Assembly: GCA_025350425.1 (NCBI GenBank)
Contig: JANXXW010000213.1
Location: forward strand, 1-10,785
Origin: Rhodospirillales bacterium
Lineage (GTDB): Bacteria; Pseudomonadota; Alphaproteobacteria; Acetobacterales; Acetobacteraceae
DNA length: 10,785 bases
Direction of reading: 5' to 3'
The translations under genes and the position numbers were made by a program. Of this stretch, positions 6,653 through 10,785 are shown in pieces (the stretch's first letter is position 1; each line of letters begins with the position of its first letter). The notes under the pieces were generated by a model, which worked only from the letters and a program-made list of their open reading frames with translations, was not told the origin of the DNA and made no database searches.

Positions 6653-6822
6653 GGCTTTAGCGGTATTTCAGAAAAGGTTAACGGAATATACGCCACCAAT
6701 GTGTCAGCTGTGCGGCGCCTGTTCTTTAACGTCATGTTAGGTCGGAACAACAAATGCGAAGGCCACTGGTTTCGCCGCCCCACACAGCAAAACGCGGCCT
6801 CGGCCTGACGGCTGTCTGATCC
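6653..6822. promoter_or_regulatory. Divergent intergenic region between opgH and the ATP-grasp gene
   Basis: These 170 bases must carry the promoters of both opgH (minus) and the PurD-like gene (plus), since neither has an upstream gene on its strand close enough for read-through. I see no strong consensus -35/-10 pair and no long palindrome. Short elements GTTAAC and TAACGTCATGTTA (an imperfect palindrome near 6728-6740) are present, but nothing decides a regulator. Shared control of the two genes is inference from the arrangement. Confidence 0.4.
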
Positions 6823-8103
6823 ATGCGCGTGTTGGGCATCGGCAGCCGTCTTTATCTAGGCGACATTTATCTCGCTCTGGAACGCGAGGGCCACGAATGC
6901 CACGTATTTGCCTCTGACTCGCCGGAGCAGCGCGCGTTTGGCGGCATACTTCAGCCGGTGGACGAGTGGCGTGCCGAACTCGGCTGGGTCGGCAAGGAGG
7001 GCATCATCCTGTTCGAGCAGGTTGGTCAAGGCATGATCCAGGATGCGTTGCGCGCTGATGGCTACCGGGTGATCGGCGGCAGCGCGTTCGGAGACAAGCT
7101 CGAACTGGATCGGGCTTTCGGCCAGTCAGTCTTGGCTTCGGCCGGCCTTAAAATTGCTGCCAGCACCGGCTTCCCGGACGCCACGGCAGCCCTGGACTGG
7201 CTTGCTGGCCATCCCGGGTGTTATGTTCTGAAGCATAACGATAATGCCCGCACCACGATTGTCGGCGAGCACCGGCACGGCGCCGACATCGCCTACGAAT
7301 TGCGGCGCTCTGGCCCAGGCGGCAAGCTTCTGATGGAGCGGCTCAACGGGGTCGAGGTCGGGGTTGGCGCCTACTTCGATGGTCACAGCTTCTTGCGCCC
7401 GGCTTGCATCGATTTTGAGCACAAACGCTTCTTTCCCGGCGAAATGGGAGAAATGACCGGCGAAATGGGTACCCTCGCCTCATTCGAGCACTCCGAGATT
7501 TTGTTCGAAATGACTCTCGCCCGTATGGAGGGGCTGTTCGCCGCCGCCGGGCATGTCGGTTACGTCAACCTCAACTTAATCGCCGATGAGCGGGGCGTAT
7601 GGCCGCTGGAGTTCACCTGCCGCTTCGGTAACCCCGGTTTCGCCGTGCTGGCCGCATTGCAAAGGGGTGGCTGGGGAGACCTGCTGACCCGTATGGCCAA
7701 TGGAGGCGCCACCCGGTTCGATACCGCACCCGGCTGGTCCGTGGCGATCGTGCTGACGGTGCCGCCATTCCCGGGCGTCACAATGGCGGTGCCGGAGGAT
7801 GATCCGCCGTTGTTCTTTCACACAGTGCCGGTAGCCGACATCGCCAACTACCACTTTGTCGACATGCGACGGGATGGCGACCAATTGCTGGTGCATCGCC
7901 GTTCCGGGCACGCGATGATCGTTACCGGCATCGGGCCCGACGTCGCTTCCGCCCAGGAGGCCGCGCGATCCCGAGCGCGCAACGTCATTGTCCCGGAGAT
8001 ACGTTGGCGCTCCGACATCGGCGACCGGTTCGTAAATCAGGATCGGGCACGCCTGCGCGAATGGGGCTTGCTGCCGGCATGTGAGTTACCCGGCTCCAAG
8101 TGA
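6823..8103 (+). CDS. PurD-like ATP-grasp protein (divergent carboxylate-amine ligase)
   Basis: The 426-aa protein has the overall plan of phosphoribosylamine-glycine ligase: an N-terminal nucleotide-fold start (MRVLGIGSRLYLGD), an ATP-grasp centre beginning near KLELDRAF (92-99) with YVLKHNDNA (134-142), then LNGVEVGVGAYFDG (174-187), DFEHKRFFPGEMGEMTGEMG (197-216) and the metal-ligand strand PLEFTCRFGNPG (261-272). In PurD the equivalents are GEE.S...F.DG, DHKR..GD.GPNTGGMG and .EFN.RFGDPE (known family motifs). Here GPNTGGMG has become GEMTGEMG and the D of FGDPE is N, so it is probably a paralogue with another amine or carboxylate substrate rather than housekeeping PurD. It diverges from opgH and converges on the GT25 gene with an 18-bp overlap, a setting unlike purine biosynthesis. 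The start fits the Rossmann-like opening; the ribosome-binding site is weak. Function unknown. Confidence 0.8.
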   Translation: MRVLGIGSRLYLGDIYLALEREGHECHVFASDSPEQRAFGGILQPVDEWRAELGWVGKEGIILFEQVGQGMIQDALRADGYRVIGGSAFGDKLELDRAFGQSVLASAGLKIAASTGFPDATAALDWLAGHPGCYVLKHNDNARTTIVGEHRHGADIAYELRRSGPGGKLLMERLNGVEVGVGAYFDGHSFLRPACIDFEHKRFFPGEMGEMTGEMGTLASFEHSEILFEMTLARMEGLFAAAGHVGYVNLNLIADERGVWPLEFTCRFGNPGFAVLAALQRGGWGDLLTRMANGGATRFDTAPGWSVAIVLTVPPFPGVTMAVPEDDPPLFFHTVPVADIANYHFVDMRRDGDQLLVHRRSGHAMIVTGIGPDVASAQEAARSRARNVIVPEIRWRSDIGDRFVNQDRARLREWGLLPACELPGSK

Positions 8104-9324
8104 CTCCAGCTTGCGATTCTCATCCTCCCGATCGCTGCTGATGGGAACGGTGCGGATCAATGCGGGATGCAGGACATAGGTCCGCAGCCGATCTGGCGCA
8201 CCGACCATGTGGCGCAATCGATCCAGTTCACGCCAGGCATGGCTACCCCGTGGCTGGCCAGCGCACTCCGCGTCCGTCAAGCCATAGGCGAGCAGTCGCC
8301 AATCCACGTCGTAAGCGAACCCATCCCGCTTTACCCATGCCAGCAATTTGCGCGCGCCGGCCGCACTTACCAGGTAACCGTCCGCGCCCGGCGCATTGTC
8401 GTCGGGTGAAAAGGTGGCGAACGCCTCCTGTAAGGGCACGTGCGTAAAGCCGCCGGACATAGCTATACGGTCAACTGGCCAGCGTGGCTGCATACGATCG
8501 TTGACAAAACAGAGGTCGTATCCCTCCGGAGGGCACAACGCGTCCAGTGTGGACGGCAGCGGTAGTTGCGGCACCACGTCGTCCTCGATGACAAGACAAT
8601 GTGGCAAACCGCGAGCGAGCATTGCCTCCCAGGCCGCGGCATGACTGAGAAAGCAGCCCAGCGTGCCACGAGCCATCGCGCCGGATTCACCCGCCAACAG
8701 ATGCGCGGCTGCGGCCGGAAGCAGGCTGCCGCGCACGGCCGAGATGCGGACGATCGGCGGCTGACTCCGCCGGAACGCGCGTTGGATATCACGCCAGCGG
8801 CTGACATTGCTGTCGAGATTCAGCACGGCGATCTCATACGGTATTGCCTCGGCCACAGTGTCAGGGCGTGGCGCGGAGGAGAGGCGGCGGTAGAGCCCGG
8901 CCAACGCCTGCTTCATCGCGATGGCAGGTGTTTCCGGCATCGCGGCGAAGTGCCGCTCGGCGGCAGCCCAGCGGCGTTGCTGCAGCAGGACATTTCCCAG
9001 CATGATCCGCACGTCCGGATCGGCGGGCCGCTTGGCAAGCATTGCCTTGGCACGAGCCTCGAGGAACGGCAGGTCGGCAGTATAAAAGGTCGTCAAGTCG
9101 GCATAATGTGCCAACCACTCCCGATCAGGTAGCGCTCGGGCGGCTCGGCGAAACAGCGGATCCGACTCGGAATAGTGAAAATCGCTGCCGAGGTCCGATT
9201 TTAATTCCAACGCCGTGCGCCAGTCATCCGGTTGATCCCGGAGCAAGCTCCGCCACACCATCGCCGCATCGGCGAAGCGGCCACTCTCTCGAAAATCCAA
9301 AGCCCTTTGCCGTAGCGTTTTCAT
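8086..9324 (-). CDS. TPR-like / GT25 family glycosyltransferase fusion
   Basis: This 412-aa protein has two parts. Residues 1-150 are helical and TPR-like (for example residues 1-30 with RESGRFADAAMVWRSLL, and about 95-130 with PDVRIMLGNVLLQQRRWAAAERHF). Residues about 163-395 match glycosyltransferase family 25, the LPS/oligosaccharide beta-galactosyltransferase family: EIAVLNLDSNVSRW (164-177), GCFLSHAAAW (223-232), the acidic LVIEDDV (244-250, with Glu247-Asp248-Asp249), GADGYLVSAAGARKLL (313-328) and VDWRL (340-344). No signal peptide or TM segment is seen, so it probably acts in the cytoplasm on a lipid- or peptide-linked acceptor. The start at 9324 has GGGAG about 12 nt upstream, a little far. 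The last 18 bases overlap the end of the convergent ATP-grasp gene. Donor and acceptor cannot be told from sequence. Confidence 0.85.
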   Translation of the reverse strand: MKTLRQRALDFRESGRFADAAMVWRSLLRDQPDDWRTALELKSDLGSDFHYSESDPLFRRAARALPDREWLAHYADLTTFYTADLPFLEARAKAMLAKRPADPDVRIMLGNVLLQQRRWAAAERHFAAMPETPAIAMKQALAGLYRRLSSAPRPDTVAEAIPYEIAVLNLDSNVSRWRDIQRAFRRSQPPIVRISAVRGSLLPAAAAHLLAGESGAMARGTLGCFLSHAAAWEAMLARGLPHCLVIEDDVVPQLPLPSTLDALCPPEGYDLCFVNDRMQPRWPVDRIAMSGGFTHVPLQEAFATFSPDDNAPGADGYLVSAAGARKLLAWVKRDGFAYDVDWRLLAYGLTDAECAGQPRGSHAWRELDRLRHMVGAPDRLRTYVLHPALIRTVPISSDREDENRKLESLGAG

Positions 9325-9394
9325 TGGCGCGCACGTCTCCCTGAAGAACCGCGATACTGGACTTGGATGGTCGGCGGCAAGGCCCGGCCGGCAC

Positions 9395-9412
9395 GGACCG
9401 GACCGGACCGGA
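9395..9412. repeat. Tandem GGACC repeat, 3.6 copies
   Basis: GGACC is repeated at 9395, 9400 and 9405, followed by GGA at 9410-9412, in non-coding DNA upstream of the GT25 gene. The unit length of 5 means copy-number change would shift spacing, not a reading frame, unless an unseen gene crosses it. It may simply be slippage-prone intergenic DNA. Confidence 0.6.
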
Positions 9413-9499
9413 ATTATGGCCTATCCCCCTCGGTAGGGAACGACGTCTTCCGCCTTAACGAAGGGCGCCTGATGTTCGCGTTCCTCTCCCGCCGCTACG

Positions 9500-9559
9500 C
9501 TCGTCGCCGACGACGACGAGCTGTTCCCTACGTTGCGAGATATCTATCGGCTGAACTAA
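9500..9559 (+). pseudogene. Possible coding remnant (C-terminal peptide)
   Basis: The frame from 9500 reads LVADDDELFPTLRDIYRLN and stops with TAA at 9557-9559. Third positions are almost all G or C and the composition is protein-like. No start codon is available in frame: a TGA lies about 30 bases upstream. In another frame immediately upstream the reading GRLMFAFLSRRY also looks protein-like, so a single frameshift near 9499 could have split one gene end. I do not recognise the protein family, and chance cannot be excluded over 20 codons. Confidence 0.25.
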
Positions 9560-9686
9560 ATGTCAGTCGTCCTGCGACGGTCCAGCACTCAAGGAATTCG
9601 GGCTCTAACGCGCGATTGTGGCGCGAGAGAACCAGATATGAACCAACCCGTCAGTGACGATGCGAACGATACCGAGGAATTCATTG

Positions 9687-10785
9687 ATGAATGTCACTAC
9701 GCGGGCCGAAGGCAACTCAGTCGAGAGCGTGTATTGGCGGCGTAATCTTTGGGTGTGCCTCTTCGGCTCATTCACCACCATCGTGGCGATGACGCTGATT
9801 CTGCCGTTCCTGCCGCTGTATGTCGAACAGCTTGGCGTGAAAGACTCGGCCGCGATCGTGCAATGGTCGGGTATCGCGTTTGGCGCGACGTTCCTCAGCG
9901 CCGCTTTGGTGGCCCCCCTTTGGGGCCATCTGGCCGATCTGTACGGACGCAAGTTGATGTTGGTGCGGGCGAGCCTCGGGATGGCGGTGGCAATGTCGCT
10001 GATCGGGCTGGCAGACAATGTATGGCACCTGGTGCTGCTGCGGTTGCTTGCCGGTTTGCTGGGCGGCTATGCCTCCGGCTCGATGGTGCTGGTGGCCACG
10101 CAAACCCCGAAGCACCGCTCCGGCTGGGCGCTTGGGATGCTGTCGTCAGGGATCATGGCGGGCAATTTGGCCGGACCGTTGATCGGTGGCGTATTGCCGC
10201 CGATCATCGGCATCCGCGCCACATTCTTTTGTGCGGGAGCGGTCATCTTTGTCTCGTTCTTGGCGACACTGACCCTGATCAAGGAGGAAAGGCGCCCTCC
10301 CGTGGCGCAGCGCGTCGCCAGTGGCGGCTGGGCGTCGATACCCGACAAGCGTCCGGTCATCGCCATGCTGATCACCGGAATGCTGTTGCTGGTGGCCAAC
10401 ATGTCGATCGAGCCGATCATCACGGTATATGTCGCCCAGCTCGTGCGTAACGTGGACCAGGTGACACTCGTATCCGGATTGGTCATGTCTGCGGCAGCCC
10501 TGGGCAGTATTCTTTCCGCATCGCGCCTGGGCAAGCTCGCGGATCGTGTCGGACATTGGAACGTGGTGATCATCGGCCTGCTGGTGTCCGCCTTGCTGCT
10601 GATCCCGCAGGCCTTCGTCACCGCAAGCTGGCAGCTTGTCGTCCTGCGATTTCTCCTGGGCGTGTCTCTGGGCGGATTGTTGCCCTGCATCGCCGCTGTG
10701 ATCCGCCACAGCGTGCCAGATGGTTTGGCCGGCAAGACGTTGGGATACTCGGTCTCTGCGCAATACACGGGACAGGTCATCGGGC
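9687..10785 (+). CDS. mdtG: MdtG-like MFS multidrug efflux transporter (3' end outside window)
   Basis: This is a proton-coupled major facilitator superfamily efflux pump of the DHA1 type, with 366 codons visible; the family is about 400-410 aa, so only the last TM segments are missing. The reading is MNVTTRAEGNSVESVYWRRN, then TM1 with LILPFLPLYVEQLGV (37-51). The MFS motif A, GHLADLYGRKLM, is at 80-91 between TM2 and TM3. ATQTPKHRSGWALG and SRLGKLADRVG (the second-half motif A repeat) are also present. The order and wording closely follow E. coli MdtG (YceE) as I remember it (PFLPLYVEQLGV, TQ.P...SGWALG, LLIP), which is linked to fosfomycin and deoxycholate resistance; the substrate here is unknown. 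The ATG at 9687 is chosen for GAGGA 8 nt upstream. It diverges from the GT25 gene and no regulator is adjacent in the window. Confidence 0.9.
   Translation, partial: MNVTTRAEGNSVESVYWRRNLWVCLFGSFTTIVAMTLILPFLPLYVEQLGVKDSAAIVQWSGIAFGATFLSAALVAPLWGHLADLYGRKLMLVRASLGMAVAMSLIGLADNVWHLVLLRLLAGLLGGYASGSMVLVATQTPKHRSGWALGMLSSGIMAGNLAGPLIGGVLPPIIGIRATFFCAGAVIFVSFLATLTLIKEERRPPVAQRVASGGWASIPDKRPVIAMLITGMLLLVANMSIEPIITVYVAQLVRNVDQVTLVSGLVMSAAALGSILSASRLGKLADRVGHWNVVIIGLLVSALLLIPQAFVTASWQLVVLRFLLGVSLGGLLPCIAAVIRHSVPDGLAGKTLGYSVSAQYTGQVIG

Larger units (their letters stand above)
9325..9686. other. Intergenic region with repeats and a possible coding remnant
   Basis: No complete gene is supported in these 362 bases between two divergent genes. 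They contain a tandem repeat of GGACC (9395-9412), a 9-bp inverted repeat (GTAGGGAAC 9433-9441 / GTTCCCTAC 9523-9531) and a short plus-strand frame with coding-like codons ending at 9559. Longer plus-strand frames here are arginine-rich and overlap the MFS start, so they are not called. Promoters for both the GT25 gene (minus) and the MFS gene (plus) must lie here, but I cannot point to convincing boxes. Confidence 0.45.

Noticed and set aside
6728..6740. Imperfect palindrome TAACGTCATGTTA between opgH and the ATP-grasp gene
   Set aside because: Only four paired bases at each end; too weak to call an operator.
9367..9657. Arginine-rich plus-strand frame of 96 codons
   Set aside because: It crosses the GGACC repeat and has a run of six arginines from a CGA repeat; composition looks accidental, and another frame in the same place looks more coding-like.
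9560..9745. Plus-strand frame of 61 codons before the MFS gene
   Set aside because: It overlaps the MFS start by about 59 bases in another frame, has no ribosome-binding site and no motif; the GAGGA belongs to the MFS start.
10067..10780. Long minus-strand frames opposite the MFS gene
   Set aside because: The plus strand has a clear MFS protein with family motifs across the whole stretch; the minus frames are shadows.

Overview
The window is GC-rich DNA (third codon positions mostly G or C in the real genes) from a Gram-negative bacterium, most likely an alphaproteobacterium. The evidence is a periplasmic DegP-type protease with its own two-component system, an osmoregulated periplasmic glucan synthase (OpgH) and a GT25 glycosyltransferase. 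The style of the proteins suggests Acetobacteraceae, but that placement is an impression from memory, not a computed result.

Layout, left to right. Positions 1-171 hold the truncated end of an IS481-like insertion sequence, with the N-terminus of its transposase reading out of the window on the minus strand. Positions 179-254 hold two hairpins beyond the stop of the next gene. Positions 262-3899 (minus) are an apparent operon: OmpR-type response regulator, sensor histidine kinase (8-nt overlap with the regulator gene) and, 100 bp further on, a DegP/HtrA serine protease with two PDZ domains. This is a plausible envelope-stress unit. Positions 3961-4807 hold no intact gene. They contain a decayed minus-strand class II aldolase/adducin-family gene with an internal deletion, a frameshift in an AC dinucleotide run and a lost C-terminus, joined to a short open stub that looks like the end of a MarR-type regulator. 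AT-richer, hairpin-bearing intergenic DNA follows.

Positions 4808-6652 (minus) encode OpgH. Across a 170-bp divergent intergenic region, positions 6823-8103 (plus) encode a PurD-like ATP-grasp enzyme with altered family motifs. It runs tail to tail, with an 18-bp overlap, into 8086-9324 (minus), a TPR-like plus GT25 glycosyltransferase fusion. Positions 9325-9686 are mostly non-coding and carry a GGACC tandem repeat, a 9-bp inverted repeat and a possible coding remnant. Positions 9687-10785 (plus) are an MdtG-like MFS drug-efflux transporter cut off by the window edge.

How the genes work together: the left half is about sensing and repairing envelope damage, and the centre-right is about glucan and glycan synthesis at the envelope. 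The least explained part is the PurD-like ATP-grasp protein placed between OpgH and the TPR-GT25 protein. A shared envelope-glycan role is a guess from position only. I see no tRNA, rRNA, CRISPR array or replication origin.
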